This document shows positions 50,113-62,723 of a stretch of 64,000 bases of DNA, one piece after another (position 1 is the first letter of the stretch; every line of letters starts with the position of its first letter). A program made the translations under genes and the position numbers. This DNA comes from Clavulina sp. PMI_390. Lineage: Eukaryota; Basidiomycota; Agaricomycetes; Cantharellales; Hydnaceae. The notes beneath the pieces were generated by a model, which worked only from the letters and a program-made list of their open reading frames with translations, was not told where the DNA came from and ran no database searches. Where the stretch lies: the NCBI GenBank assembly GCA_015039315.1, contig WIDE01000012.1, forward strand, positions 4,877 through 68,876. Reading direction: 5' to 3'.

Positions 50113-51492
50113 ATGGAGGCCCTCTTCTTCAACGTTAGTACCTACCGTGAGGTGGGAGTGAAACATATCATTTATTCTTGAATCGCCATGCAGGCTCATG
50201 GTGGCTTCCTGGAGGGCATCGTCCGTGGCTATAAGTCTGGCCTACTCACACAAGCCAACTACAACAACCTCATTCAATGTGAGACCCTAGAAGGTGTGTA
50301 CCATATGACCTTAGGTCGAATATTTTAGAGCACTAAATCCGTCTGAATAGACTTTAAAATGCAGCTCTCGGCCACGGAGTATGGCAACTTCCTTGCAAGC
50401 GAAACACCACCTATATCCACCACCACGATCTCCGACAAAGCCACGCAGATACTGGTGGACCAATTCAACTACATCCGAACAAATGCCACAGCTCCTCTTG
50501 ACAAGTTCCTCGAATACATTTCGTACGTTTCTCCCGAACCCTCTAGCTGTCCATGGATTAGGCAAAGAAGGTGCATTGCTTCATTCCTTACACACTCTAA
50601 TAGGTATGGTTATATGATCGACAACGTTATTTTGATCATCACTGGCACGCTCCATGAGCGCGATACTCATGAGCTTCTTGAACGGTGTCACCCCCTTGGC
50701 GTCTTCGACACTCTCCCAGCGTTGTGTGTGGCCACGAACGTGGAAGAGCTCTATCACAGCGTCCTAGCGGAAACCCCCCTCGGTGAGAGCAAGATAACTT
50801 CCTCCTTTGCCGCCGCCTCTCTAACCCATTGTCTCTGCGCCGCAGCACCATACTTCCGTGACTGCCTATCTGCTACCGATCTTGACGACATGAACATCGA
50901 GATCATCCGTAATACCCTCTACAAAGCCTACCTGGAGGATTTCAGCCAATATTGCGCATCTCTGGGCGGTCCCACGGCTGAAGTCATGGAGAAGATCCTA
51001 TCATTTGAAGCAGATCGTCGAACCATCAACATTACCCTCAACTCTTTTGGTACTGAACTCTCGAAAGAGCAGCGGGCGCGCCTATTCCCCACAGTTGGCC
51101 GGCTTTATCCTGCCGGAAATAATATTCTTGCTCGGGCGGATGATATTGACACTGTGCGCCAGGTCAGCGAGACGATTTCCGACTATCGCAACTTCTTCGA
51201 GGCCCCATCGTTCGGTCAAGGCGCTAACGGGGCAGGTGCTGGCGCCGGTAATGATGCGTTCGGGGACGAGGACGAGGACCCAGAGTCGGCGGTGGCAGCT
51301 GCTTTGGAGCGCCGGTTCTTCGAGACGGAGGTGCATTACAACAAAATGGCGTTCCTGCAGCAATTCAATTATGGCGTCTTCTTTTCCTACTTCAAGCTAC
51401 GAGAGCAGGAAATCCGCAATATTACCTGGATTGCGGAATGCCTCGCTCAACAACGTCGGGAGCGTATTGGAGAGTACATTCATCTTTGGTAG
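50113..51492 (+). CDS. VMA6: V-type ATPase subunit d (Vma6)
   Basis: Subunit d of the V0 sector, linking the proton-translocating ring to the central stalk of the vacuolar ATPase. Exons 50113-50133, 50194-50293, 50351-50522, 50604-50782 and 50846-51492 sum to 1119 nt, 372 residues. It begins [20 protein letters not shown], followed by [54 protein letters not shown] and [18 protein letters not shown]. It ends [20 protein letters not shown] then [17 protein letters not shown] and RIGEYI, as in yeast and human. A Gly/Ala-rich acidic insertion ([20 protein letters not shown]) lies before the C-terminal helix. Confidence 0.96.
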
Positions 51493-51675
51493 CAATGGGC
51501 ACCCAGATTGGACAGTAGCATTCAATAAAAATATCATCTCATGTTTTCATCCTCGCCCTTGTTCATCGACTAGTGTAGAAAATGCCGGCACAAGCGAGGT
51601 ATATCTTGTGTGGCGAACCTCTTTGTTGACGCCGAGGAAGATTGTTTGGTGACAAGTCTGCTACTCCCGTCCACC

Positions 51676-52279
51676 ATGTCGTTCCTATTTTCTGCGCTCC
51701 GAGCACCATTATCATTCTCGCCTTCTTCGGTCGCGTCATTGCCATTCGCCAGTCTTCGTTCCTTCCACGCTAGTTCGTCCAGCCATGCCACGCTCAACCA
51801 AGTTATGCGCGGCGCTCGAAAATCCTTTCCCAAGCGTAGCAAGGCTCCAGCTCTCGAAGGCTGCTATCAGCGCAAGGGCGTCACGCTCTCCGTCATGGAA
51901 ATGAAGCCCAAGAAACCTAATTCGGCCCAGCGCAAGGTTGCCAGAGTCAAACTCACGACAGGCAAGAATGTGCTCGCATACATTCCTGGTGAGGGCCACA
52001 ATCTGCAGGAGCATAGTGTTGTCTTGGTTAGGGGTGGAAGGACCCAGGATCTCCCCGGTGTGCGGTGAGTGCTATCCTCTGCTGCCGAAACGCGTTTATT
52101 TACTGAGTCAATCCAACCTAGGTATAAGCTTATCCGCGGCGCACTTGATCTTGGAGCTGTTGCTGGCAGGACAGTCTCTCGAAGTAGATACGGCAGTGCG
52201 TACCAGAGCTTCCTTGCTCTTGTGATATGATTGACTGACTATTTTTCTGTATCTAGCGAAAAAGCCCAAAGCTGGGTGA
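51676..52279 (+). CDS. MRPS12: Mitochondrial small-subunit ribosomal protein uS12m
   Basis: Decoding-site protein of the mitochondrial small subunit. Exons 51676-52064, 52122-52195 and 52257-52279 sum to 486 nt, 161 residues. Residues 1-40 form a Ser/Arg/Phe-rich mitochondrial presequence. The mature part holds [54 protein letters not shown] and [20 protein letters not shown], the universally conserved S12 loops (KKPNSA and the GRxxDLPGVRY loop). The third exon supplies only seven residues (TKKPKAG, with a split first codon). Convergent with the Spo71-type gene (148 bp between stops). Confidence 0.95.
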
Positions 52280-52427
52280 TAGAATTTCCTTCCGTGCCCC
52301 TCAGCTACTCCAATATTAATACACCGTTGCACCACTTGTTCTCGCTATTTCCTTCCACCATCGGTAATTTTCAGTGCGATTATAACTGGATCAATGTCCC
52401 TCCATACGGTGTAGAATGCTCTGGATA

Positions 52428-55400
52428 TTAAACACCCCTCCTGAGCCTCTCCTCTCGCTCTACGGAGGCGCGCACAGCTCGTTCCAGTTCTGCATTCAAT
52501 GCCCAACACCATGCATCCCTCTCGAGTTGGCTGCGTGTTTTAAGGATAAGCACCTTGTGCTTATGTTTCGTCTTAGGCGTTTTGCTCGATGTTCGTGGAG
52601 CCAAAGTTGGTTTCTCGTCAGAATCGTCCCATCCACCTGGCTGTTTACGATATCTGCATGACCGCGACACTATATCAGCGTTCTGGCGCTTGTCATGACT
52701 GGATAAGTGAATAAAAAAATGACGAACCTGATGATGATTGTGGTATCGAGATCCGAGTCGTTCGTCTCCAGTCCATCCTGATATCGCCGCGGAGCGGGAT
52801 GGGAATCAAATAGGTATGGTAGCTGCATTGCAGCCAGGACACCACTGCAGACGAAAGCGGCAGCAAGATTGATAGATTTTGTCATTTGCTGCAGCCCATA
52901 GGGCGTTTTGGTGATGTGAAAAAGCACGACGTGACCAGGGATGAGCACTAGAAACGCATTTCTTCACGAGAGCAGGTGAGTCAGATTGGAGGGGGAGAAG
53001 CACGAGAACACCAGCGCATATGGTTACATACTTGTAATGTTTGCGTGGTGCAGTCTTGTAGAATAGTCGTCCAGCCTTGACGATTGGACGACAGCCCTCA
53101 AGAACACACCATGACCAGAAATTAGTCATGCTACGCGCAGCAGCTTCAGGGTCAGGTAAAGCGGAGGGCGGAGGAGGGGTCTGGCCCGCAGGGACCCGCG
53201 ACGGCCGTGGTGCTTCGAACCGTCGCGCCCCAGATGTATAGTGAACGAGATCCATCTCTACGCGAGCATCCACCCGATGACGACGGCTCCAGTAGCGGAT
53301 TAAGGTGCCGAGACGTTTGACCCAATCAATCGCTACATTGGTTTTTCATCAGCTGAAATTTGTGCAGTCATTCCATCAGACTCGAGAGCATACCATTTGC
53401 AACAGAATGAGCCTAAGAGGGGATAATGTTAGCCATTCCCTTGAGCCAAAGTGTTCAGTAGGAAAGCAGAAACTCACCTCAAATCGAACAATGCTACCAG
53501 TGCGAAATATGATCTCAAAGGATCGCTTGAGCTTCAGCTGTTCGGAGCGAGCATGGGCGCTGAGATGAGCTTCTCCTCCAGGTTCATCGACCTCTGAATC
53601 ATTGTCGTCCTCGGGATCCAGCTCTGCGAACTGGTCGTTCAAATCAGGAGCAGTCTGATCAAGAACGGGAGCTACGTGATGGGACTCTAGTTTTGAAGAC
53701 CTGCGCACTAGATAAATGTCTCGCAGGTCGACGTATCCTTGAGAGTGCAGGATTTGAGAGGCGCAACGCTTTGTTTCTCCATCACGCGTGAACAGCTCTG
53801 GTTCTTCATCTGGTTTGGGGTCGTCATCGCTATCCCACACTGTTTGTGCTTGAGGAATTGGTGGTGGGAACGCGCGGTCCGGATGGGCGACGAATAGGTT
53901 ACCCTCGTGAGAGGACAGGTAGATATTGACCCTTGCACCACTCTTTGGCTTGAGTCGGTACACATATCCTTCGATAGATTCAGGCTCTTCGAGCACCGTC
54001 CCGTCAGCAAGTTTCGCTTTTGTGACCGAATGTTGGGCAATCCGCATTTCCAACCTAGACGACGTCCGGCCCTAGCAGAATGCCATAAAGCAATTCAGTT
54101 ATCTATCAGAAGGGTTTGACTTAGGATATCCTTCATCTCGAATTCACCATACCTCTAGCGCCAACCCGAACAGGATGGACCAGTCTCTAGGCATGCCATT
54201 GATGTCCTGTTCCAACCAGACCCAATCCAATTTAGTTCCACAACACCATGCAAGTGCCATCTTATGGCCCTTGCTAAGCTCATGCGCTATATCGCGATAT
54301 TCGGGCAACCTTGCAACCAAATCTTTACAGGAGCTGATGATTTCTTCGCCCGTGAGTGCCTGAATGGGCGAAGGAATCTCAAACGTCACTCGAGTACCCA
54401 GGGCAGGGACATGCACATCAATAGAGGGAGGTATCTGGCCACCTAGTGTCTCTCTGTTCACTTCCGTCATCAGGTTCTGCTGTCGGAAGAGACAACCAGA
54501 GCACACACCGTAATCTCCAGATCCAATCAATAGCTCTAGAGCGCGCTTTAGGCTATACGAATTGACCATCAGTCGCTGATGCCGACCGCAACGTATTCTC
54601 GCTCAAACCTTGAAGATGAAAATATTTGTCCCGGGATCAGATCGCCTAAAGATAGGCTTGCGCGTCGAAGGGTGCAGGTCCACAGGAGGGGCAGATACGC
54701 AAAATGTCATATCCGTATGTGAGAACATCGAGGCGTGAGTCGTGCCCTGCTCCAGTGGAATCAGGAAGACCAAATTCTTGGTGGAATGAAGCCAAGCATC
54801 CCATGTGCTCTACAAAACCAATAAGAAATATGTCATGATTGTAATGGGGTGAGAGCTCACGTGGTCCTGATATAACTCAATATTACGACCTCTCCAGGAT
54901 ACGATGAACTCGCCCCACTCCTTCTCCTCAATTTCTGGATGTCTACGAAACTCGTCCTCGTCAAAATGATTGTCGAACCCTCCAGCTCTGGAGTAACAGA
55001 TCTGGACCAGCATCCGGTCTGAACATAGCATGTTACCAGTTGTTAGTGCGAAACACATTTCAGGTAGCAAGGGGATATGTGAACACACCCGCCATCTTTA
55101 CCGAATTCTTATCAGGCTCGGAGTTATGTGTCTCCCGCGACGCTCCTGCACTCGTTTGATCTAGCTCCCCGTCAATCTCCGAGCGCGCGAGGACTTCTCC
55201 TGGCGGGGCGGGCTCCTCGTCCACCGGTGTTGCAGAACTGGGGCTCGCAAGCACGTCAGGCAGCCCTTCATTGGCAAAAATGACCGAGTGCTTCCGAACT
55301 CGTTCTGCAGAGACGACCTCCTTCGTCCGGCGCAGGGCTGAGCGAAGGGCTCCGACGCTCACACCTGTCGGTTTGCCATCCCCAACTATTGGGAGGGCTT

Positions 55401-56541
55401 TACCATCGGACCGCCTCCCGCTTGATGAACTAGCATCGCGAGGCGCTGGGAAGGGAAGTAGATGAGTATCACTTAGTGCCGGCTGGCTGGCTTCACAGCC
55501 CTCATCGCTTGTGTCGTTGGTTGTGATTTGAATAGGAGCCGAAAGATAGTCGTTCATGGGGTGGTTGCCGTTCGGCGCTAACAGGGAGGTTGTTTCGGAA
55601 GATGCTACGTTCACCTTTGGCTGATCCACGGAGAGTTGAGAAGAGCTGGATCGAGCAGTAGTGTAGGTTTCATGCGTGGAGGTGGTGGGGAGCGCGGACG
55701 AAGGCTGCTCGATGACGGCGGGAGGTAAAGATATGTGCGCAGGAGCTTTTCCCTTCCCCTTTGGGCCTCCATTCGCGACAGAAGTGGGATTGGGGGGAGT
55801 TGTAGGGCGCGTCAAGCGGCTGCGTGAGGTGTGAGGTCGCGTGGATTTTGAGGATGAAGCGCCAGGAGTTGATGGGCTTTCGGGAATTAGAGGCGCTCCA
55901 AAGAGATCTGTACCCACTACGAATGTGTCTCCCACCCATTGAGTGTGCGCTCGCTGTTTCTGTTGATGCAAATTTGAAGGCAACCACTTGTTGGACCTGA
56001 GCCGGTTCACTAGCTCTTCCCGCATGCCTGGAGTCAGGTCAGACTCCCATTGAGCGAGGGACGCATCTCGTGATGAGGAAGCTACTGATTCTGAGCCGTC
56101 GCTCATGACCCCACCCCTCCTGAGAGACCCCTGCAACATGGAGGTTCTTGTGCGGGCTTGGGCGCGAATGAATCTCCAAAGCCCGTCCTCATCATCCGAC
56201 AGCTCTTGTGGATGAGTAGACGAGCACGAAGCAAGCTCAGAAATTTCGCTTGCTCGGTCAGAAATATCTGACCGTTTGGCGCGATTGATCACAGATTTAA
56301 ATACGTTGCGAGTGCGCTTGATTTGAGGTTCGGCGATCTTGACGGGATATGGACCAATAAAGACTCGTTTAAGTGAAGAGGTGTGCGATGACACTGTGGA
56401 CACGTGGCTAGGGGCAGGAGCGAGAGTGACCGGGATGCGTTTTGAACCCTCTGGACTGGAGGAGGGCTCATTCTGTGTGGTGACAGGGACGGGAGGGTCA
56501 ACGGCGTTTGTGCCAGCATGACTGATTTGGACAGCGTTCAT
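52428..56541 (-). CDS. Spo71/Mug56-type PH-domain protein
   Basis: Large membrane-associated protein of the Spo71 family, which in yeasts works in prospore-membrane formation with Vps13 adaptors. From ATG 56541 the first ~480 residues are disordered (Ser/Pro/Thr) with short islands (KRVFIGPYPVKIAEP, then GLWRFIRAQARTR and MREELVNRLRSNKWLPSNLH). Then come DRMLVQICYSRAGGFDNHF, KEWGEFIVSWRGRNIELYQDH (first PH-like part), ALELLIGSGDYGVCSGCLF, LAWCCGTKLDWVWLEQDING then RDWSILFGLALE, and a second PH-type region split by an acidic insert (IEGYVYRLKPKSGARVNIYL to FEIIFRTGSIVRFE). Next are AIDWVKRLGTLIRYWSRRH and RLFYKTAPRKHYKNAFLVLI, and the last PH helix RDAWCWALNAELERAV near 52460. Exact 5' start uncertain. 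Confidence 0.82.
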
Positions 56542-57122
56542 TCGAGCTGGACGGCGAGAGAGGCTGACAGATGCTCTAGGGTCAAAATGCGCGGCTTTCT
56601 CTGCCACCTGGCGCGCGTCGTGGCGAACAACCGGGGATGGCCACCGCGCGGTCACGAACTGCCTCGGTGGCTGACGTCACAACAAGGGACCTCGGTCACA
56701 AAACAACTCAATTACTTTTGTGGGGCAGCGATGGTTTAGGCCCTCATGTGGGCGAAGGATTCATTGGGATTCCTCTACACTAACGGCTTCCCTTCGCTCT
56801 TCGCCAGTGATTACAAAGATCGCGCCGTGTCTTCCTTGAGGCCAGCGATCATGACTTCTAGTTGATCTCTGAAGCTGACATTGATCAACAGCACAGTACG
56901 ACGCTCTAAAAACAGCATCGCATTGTACAACTATCAAATCCAGGAATGTAAACAATCTTCCTATCAAAAGAGTTCTTTGTGGGCATCAAGGTCGTAAAAG
57001 GTCGTTAAGGTGAACAGAAACTAAGCAGCGGGAAAACAAGTGGAATGAACGAGTAACAGGCAGACAGAAACAGATCAATCAGCGCATACAAGAAAAAGAA
57101 GAATGTTCTCCAAACCTATGAT
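56542..57122. other. Intergenic, no gene recognised
   Basis: 581 bp between the kinesin stop and the Spo71-type start, both minus. This is the promoter side of the Spo71-type gene and the 3' UTR of the kinesin. No conserved exon, repeat or RNA gene was found. Confidence 0.4.
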
Positions 57123-59826
57123 TCAGTCCTTATAAAATCCGCTGGCAATCATCCTCATAGCAATCTCCGAAAACTTCTCCTCACCACTCTCGAGTCGTTT
57201 CACGTATGCCTCCAAACTCGTCCTCTCAAACTCGCGGTGAACCTTGTCTGAATCTTCACCTTTGGCTTTGGCTTCATCAACAAGCTTACGGAGCTCGAGC
57301 TGGTATTCAGAGCCATGCATGCGGTCAAAGTCATAGAGGTGGATCTTCTTCACGGAGGGGATGGATTTGACCTCCGAGCTCCATGGGATTGGTGCTTCAC
57401 CTGGACGAAGGAGCAATAAATAGCAGTAGCCAGTCAAGCGATTGATTTATATCGATAGGGAGAGAGTGAGATAATAGAATGGACAACAATGAAAACGAGT
57501 GATAGCTTACCCCAGTACGTCTCATCCTCATCTTGATTTCGATGGCTCAACACAGCCTTCTTGGTGCGCGTCCGCGCCGTGGCCCAAAGATACCCAAAGC
57601 TTGAATATACATCAAGGGCATGATCATTCACAAGTCTCTGATTGAGGGGGCTCAAGGGAGTGGGCAGTGTGGTGGAGGCAAGGCACAAGGCCACCCATTC
57701 GCCACAGTACAGTCGAGTTGCCTGCTTGCCTGTTGTTGGGGCAGGGAACATCTTGGCAGGGTCGACGGCCATAAGTGGGCCTTTCGGCTTGCTGGTGGAA
57801 GCAGCAGCGGCGGCAGGGGCAGGGGCAGTCTTCGGCTTGGCAGACGATGACCCAACACCAGCCACACGCTTGACTGGCTGCATCCTGAACCGCATCTTCT
57901 TCTCAAACTCAACCGAGAGCCAAGCGACAAGTTGTTCATTGTTCCATGTACGTGGGTCGGTCTTGTCGTATTTGAGAGCCTTCTTAGGTGGCGGGATGGC
58001 CACCTTGAACGGCGCGGCATACGACAGGGTAGACACGGTGTGGGCGCTGTCTTGAATGTGCGGAGAGACATGTGCAATGACGATTGTCTTGCTCAGCTGA
58101 CTATTCTCAAGGTCAAAGATTGGCTAAGGAAACAGTGTATTCAGGTCACCCGAATGATTCACACCGAGAAATAACACAAGTGAAGATACCTTGAGCATGA
58201 GGGTAAGACGGTTTGAGCGATACGGGATATGGACAAATGCCTCATCATCGTTGACGGCTTTGGCTCTTGCCCGGACACAGTCCTTCAAGTTTGAGAGGGA
58301 AAGATTATTCTAGAGCAGATGGCATTCTCATTAGTAATGCACCAGGCCAGTAATCCGTCATGTGAGAGTATTCGCACCTCCTTAGACTCCTCCATACGCT
58401 GCCTGTCATGATCCTTACTATCATCATAGCGCTCGCTTCCAGCAAGATCAACCAAGATCAGCTGACCCTCGTCAGCCGCGGGCATCCAAAGATTCTTGAT
58501 CCAGATGGTGAGGATTGCGTGCGAACGTGAAGATCGGGGATTCCTTGCAGTCGCCGATACGCGACTAGAGCAATACAATCGCCAAATTGACATCTTGTGT
58601 AAGAAAACAAAAGGGCCATTTCAGGTAGGCACCCACCGATGGGAAAGAGACTCTGCAATGAGCGACTCAAGCTCCTCCGGGCTATTCACGAGGACTTCCT
58701 CCAGTTCGGGACGAATACTCCCAGTCTAGTGATGGCATAGATTAGCCAAGATCTAATCGTAAGGACATGAATAGAACCATTATTCGCCTTCTTCTCGGTA
58801 ATCTCGACGCGTTTGGGCACATCACGTTCTCCATGGACGAGATCGCTTGCCGTCTTACCGAGCATCTCAAGGAAGGTCACTCGGAACTCGAAGGGGTTCT
58901 CCTTGGGGACGCCTTCAGGGAGGGAATCCGGACCACCTTTGAGTTCAAGGAGCTTGGCAGCAACAGTCCGCGCAGTTGAGAAGAGGTCATGAGCAACAAA
59001 GCCCTCAATAGCCTCCATTGTGTGGGTCTTTCCCGAGCCTGCAGGTACCTGCATCAGGGAATACGCTACAAGCGGCAAAGCTAGCAAACGTGCTCACCCG
59101 TTTGTCCATAAGCCAGGACACAACCAACACCTCCACCAAGGACGAGGTCGATGAGCTGGGGACGAAAAGGAACAAGGTCAGAAGAGAGTCCCCGGCTAAA
59201 TCGGATGATATTTGAGCGTACGGAATGGGCCTGAACTGTGCGTTTATAAACCTCTTCATTAGTCACTTCAGGACCGAAGGCGAGGTCAGAGTCAAAGGAC
59301 TTTTGACTAGAATAAGAATGAGTCAATAACACGAGGCTAGGAGTTCGTTGGTTGATATGGTAACGAACGTCAAAGTCGGGCCATTCCACTGACGAAGGTA
59401 AGGGGTGCTAATCAGCAGAGTGTGGACCATACTTTGGAAAGCAAGTGACGAGAATCAAGCGCGTACCTTCATCGCTGGGACATGAGCAGTCATTTTTCCA
59501 GGCTCGCAACTTCGTACATCAACACCAATGCAAAAGTCGATCTCCCGGGCTATGTTTTCGGCCGCATTGTTATCGTTATTGTTATCAGCATTGATGCTGT
59601 CGCCAGGCTGCTCGCGAGGAGTGACAAATCGAGCGCGTTCAGTGGGGATTGGGGGACGTGTTCGGAGGGCCACGATCACATCCTTGCCGGAACGATCAAC
59701 GCCAGGAAGAACCTCGCTCAAAGGGCGAGAGAATCCTTGTGGGGCAGGCTGCTTAGCCCTCCATTGCTCAATGAGAGTCGTGAAGCGAGGCACTTGGGCC
59801 GTGATGTTTGCTGCGTTCATCGACAT
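57123..59826 (-). CDS. Kinesin motor protein, kinesin-13-like, with C-terminal extension
   Basis: Microtubule motor or depolymerase. From ATG 59826, about 45 residues precede the motor (SGKDVIVALRTRPPIP). An Asn-rich insertion (NADNNNDNNAAENI) sits in the first strand-loop. The P-loop YGQTGSGKTHTM is split by an intron, switch I is NPRSSRSHAIL, switch II is LVDLAGSER, and the motor ends HTVSTLSYAAPFK. After the motor, DPRTWNNEQLVAWLSVEFEK begins a SAM-like helical region that resumes after a Lys/Ala/Pro-rich insert (CGEWVALCLA, then SSFGYLWATARTRTKKAVL). The C-terminus is a charged helix ending GFYKD. Switch motifs and the post-motor region suggest the Kif2/Kif24 (kinesin-13) group, with medium confidence. 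The motor is near the N-terminus instead of internal. Confidence 0.85.
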
Positions 59827-60531
59827 GGTTTGGGTCTTTTGAACGTGTGGTTGTGATTAATATTTCGGTTCGTGTTGTTCTCGAGTTTGTCCCCGAGCTT
59901 GCATGGGGACTCCATGTTGCTCTTGGCAATACAATTGATCAATCGATTTATGTAAGCAGCTCTCAGGGTCGGGGACGTCCTCGCCGTCGGTGGACGAACA
60001 CCCGAGGAGATCTCAACGTGCAATTGCTGATATGAGTGCTAGGGGCGGGCATGGTACGTCATCGCCGTGATCGTTGGTGGGTGCGTCCACTTGCGGCCAG
60101 ACCCCCCTGTTCGGCGATGCACTCCTAGGCTGTTCCGATTCTGGCCGCCGCTTGGGTCGATGTTCGTGCCCTCGAGCTCGACGTAGCGGCCTTTTGAGGG
60201 CAGGAGTTGTTCCAGCTGGTGCGGAATGCAAGCCTGGGGGGCCCTATCACATTTTCATACGCTAGTGCTTGAGTAGAGAGAGGGCACAAGTCCCGCTTCC
60301 CATTGGCCGTGATTCTCCAGGCAGTCCCGGTGGTAACCGACATCTCCTCGTCGCAATGTCATATATAAACACGATCTCACAGCGCTTCCCATTCGCAAGC
60401 TCATCCAATTCCGACATCTTCCCTCTCCTCTCACCCGACTCTTCGTACCTTATACTCGGCTCCAAGCCAAGGGCTACTACACTCTCGCAAAACTCAATTA
60501 AGTCACCAACACACTTTGACACCCAATACAC
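59827..60531. promoter_or_regulatory. Divergent promoter of kinesin and AOX with a TATA box
   Basis: 705 bp between divergent starts. TATATAAA at about 60362-60369 lies roughly 165 bp upstream of the AOX ATG in the plus orientation and is the clearest TATA-like element in the window, which fits an inducible gene. The interval after it (60370-60531) is probably the AOX 5' UTR. No coding exon recognised. Confidence 0.5.
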
Positions 60532-62391
60532 ATGCTTCGAGTGGCCACCCGCCCAGTCACCAGCTTCATCCTCCTTCGTGCCGCCTCGGGCGTGTCCATC
60601 TCCTGCAGCACCCAGCGCTCCATTCACGCTGCTGCTATCCTCCGTAAACCACTTTCCTCGATTCATCCCAACGAGCCCTCCAATCCGACACCCTTGAGAA
60701 CTCCCAAGGGTGCGTCTCTCGAGGCGCCTCATCCCCATGGTTCGTACCTTTCTCCCTACCTGTGCACATTTAAAGCTAACCGATTGCTTGGGTTGTTAAT
60801 GGCTTCCCAGATAATCGAGTGTCCGCCGTTGTCCCATCTCACACACATGGACAACAAACTCGTCCACTGAACGTCATGTTACACCCTGTCTACACTGAGG
60901 CAGAAAACCACTCTGTCCAGGCAAGGGATCTCTCGTTCATGAGAATTATCCGCGACAGCCCACTTATAAGCTACTCTCGCTCTAGGTCTTCCATCGAGAG
61001 CCCCAGAATCTGTCCGACAAGACAGCCATCTTTCTGAGCAGCATCGCTCGGTGCGTCAACTGCAAGCTAAATGTCACAGCTTGACCTTCCATTCATATCT
61101 AATCTTATGCTCGCCTAGCTGGGGATTTGACTTTGTTTCAGGCTACAAGCACAAAGAGATCCCAGCCGGAAGCACAATGTCTGTCAAGGAGCTTCGCGAG
61201 CAGGGCTACATCATGAACGAGAAGCAATGGCTCGCAGTACGTCCAGTATTATACCTCCTAACCTTTGGGCATCTTCATGGCTCACTTTTATCGTCCAGAG
61301 GATTATTTTCTTGGAAACCATTGCGGGTGTCCCTGGCATGGTTGCCGCTGCCTTGCGGCACTTGAGAAGTCTTCGCCTCATGCAGCGTGATAACGCCTGG
61401 ATTAATACTTTATTGCAAGGTATACCGTTGTTACCCTCTGGCTGTTATTTTCGTGAACCTCACTATCCATGCGGACGCTTCCAGAGGCGGAGAACGAACG
61501 CATGCATCTCATGTCGTTTATGACGCTCACCAAGCCATCCATCTTCTTTCGTGCAATGATCCTCGGAGCGCAAGGGTACGTGGCCTCACCACCAGTCACT
61601 GGCAGGCATTGCTTAACGTAAGCGTATTTATTGACATGTGCTTTCTGGTTCGCCGCTCGTGTAGAGTCTTTTGGAACGTGATGTTTTTCGGGTATCTCCT
61701 CAGCCCGAAGACCTGCCACCGATTCGTGGGTACTATCGAAGAAGAAGCCGTGCTCACCTAGTGCGTCCATTTTGTCATGCTGATGTTCTCCATCCCGGTC
61801 TGATAAACACCGCCCCAATTCCAAGTTCGAGGCTCATCAAGGATCTCGAAGCGGGCCTGGTCCCCGAATGGTGCGCCCCTTTTACCACTGATTGTCTGTA
61901 TTGCCTACTCATATTCCGTCTACGGCTTGTTAGGGAGAACGAGCCAGCACCACAGATCGCCATTGAGTACTGGCGTCTACCACAGGATGCCAAGTCAGTC
62001 CTCTTCCATTGATTTTTTGGTATCCTCTTACTCATACGAGCCGTTCGTCCCTCAGGCTCATTGACATGATTTACGCCGTCCGCTCGGATGAATCCACCCA
62101 TCGCTTCGTCAACCACTCGCTCGCCAACCTTAAAGCGCAGGACGTGAACCCTTTTGCGATGGGCGAGCCTAGCATGATAACTAAGGGCACGAGACCAGGG
62201 TGAGGACTTTGCTTTCTTTCTCTCCAGGTTGCAGGCTTCGAGAATTCCTCACACTTGTCTCTCCCGACACTTGTAGATTCGAACGTGACGAGGCGATGAA
62301 CTTCATCCTTAAGAATCAAGAGGCGTTTGCAGAGGCACGGGAGAAGGCAGCGATCGAGGGTGGGGACGAACCAGAGTTGAAAAAACACTGA
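60532..62391 (+). CDS. AOX1: Mitochondrial alternative oxidase
   Basis: Inner-membrane di-iron ubiquinol oxidase that bypasses complexes III and IV. The N-terminal 40 residues ([20 protein letters not shown]) are a mitochondrial presequence. Then [13 protein letters not shown] is joined to [17 protein letters not shown] by an intron with a GC donor (60921-60985, CAG|GCAAGG..TAG). Iron-ligand motifs are all present: [26 protein letters not shown] (split by a phase-1 intron), [11 protein letters not shown], and [12 protein letters not shown] (E..H; Ser for the more usual Ala in RADE). [16 protein letters not shown] precedes the last box, and the tail ends PELKKH. At least nine short introns. 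Usually induced by respiratory block or oxidative stress; a TATA box lies upstream. Confidence 0.95.
60921..60985 (+). other. GC-AG intron in AOX
   Basis: The exon ends ...TCTGTCCAG and the next bases are GCAAGG, a good match to the GC-donor consensus AG|GCAAG. The acceptor is CTCTAG at 60985. Splicing here in phase 0 joins HSVQ to VFHRE in agreement with the AOX family. No GT donor nearby keeps the frame. Confidence 0.8.
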
Positions 62392-62723
62392 TTTCCCTTA
62401 CCTGTGCCTCCACCACAAAGTTATGTTTCCTTTTCTTCTACTAATAGATTCATTTGGTAGCGCAGAGTTCTTGTTAGTATCATATTCTCAAATAATCAAC
62501 AATTTACCCTACCCCCTCAATAGATAACTTTGTAGTTGAATAGAATCGAATTGTTGTGTGTTGTTTCATCCTTGTCACCTGTCAATCACGGAACAATGCA
62601 TCCTAAAGTTCACATGGCCAATGGCAGGATCACTTTTGACAGGACAGCCGTCTGCTTGGCTCCAGAGACTGAGCCGAAAACTCCAAAGCCTTGGTGTGCT
62701 GCTTAAAAAAAACCCCCCTCGAA
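62392..62723. other. Intergenic, no gene recognised
   Basis: 332 bp between the AOX stop and the serine-hydrolase start, both on the plus strand. It contains a short A8-C6 homopolymer step just before the start codon (about 62705-62718). Nothing else was recognised. Confidence 0.4.
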
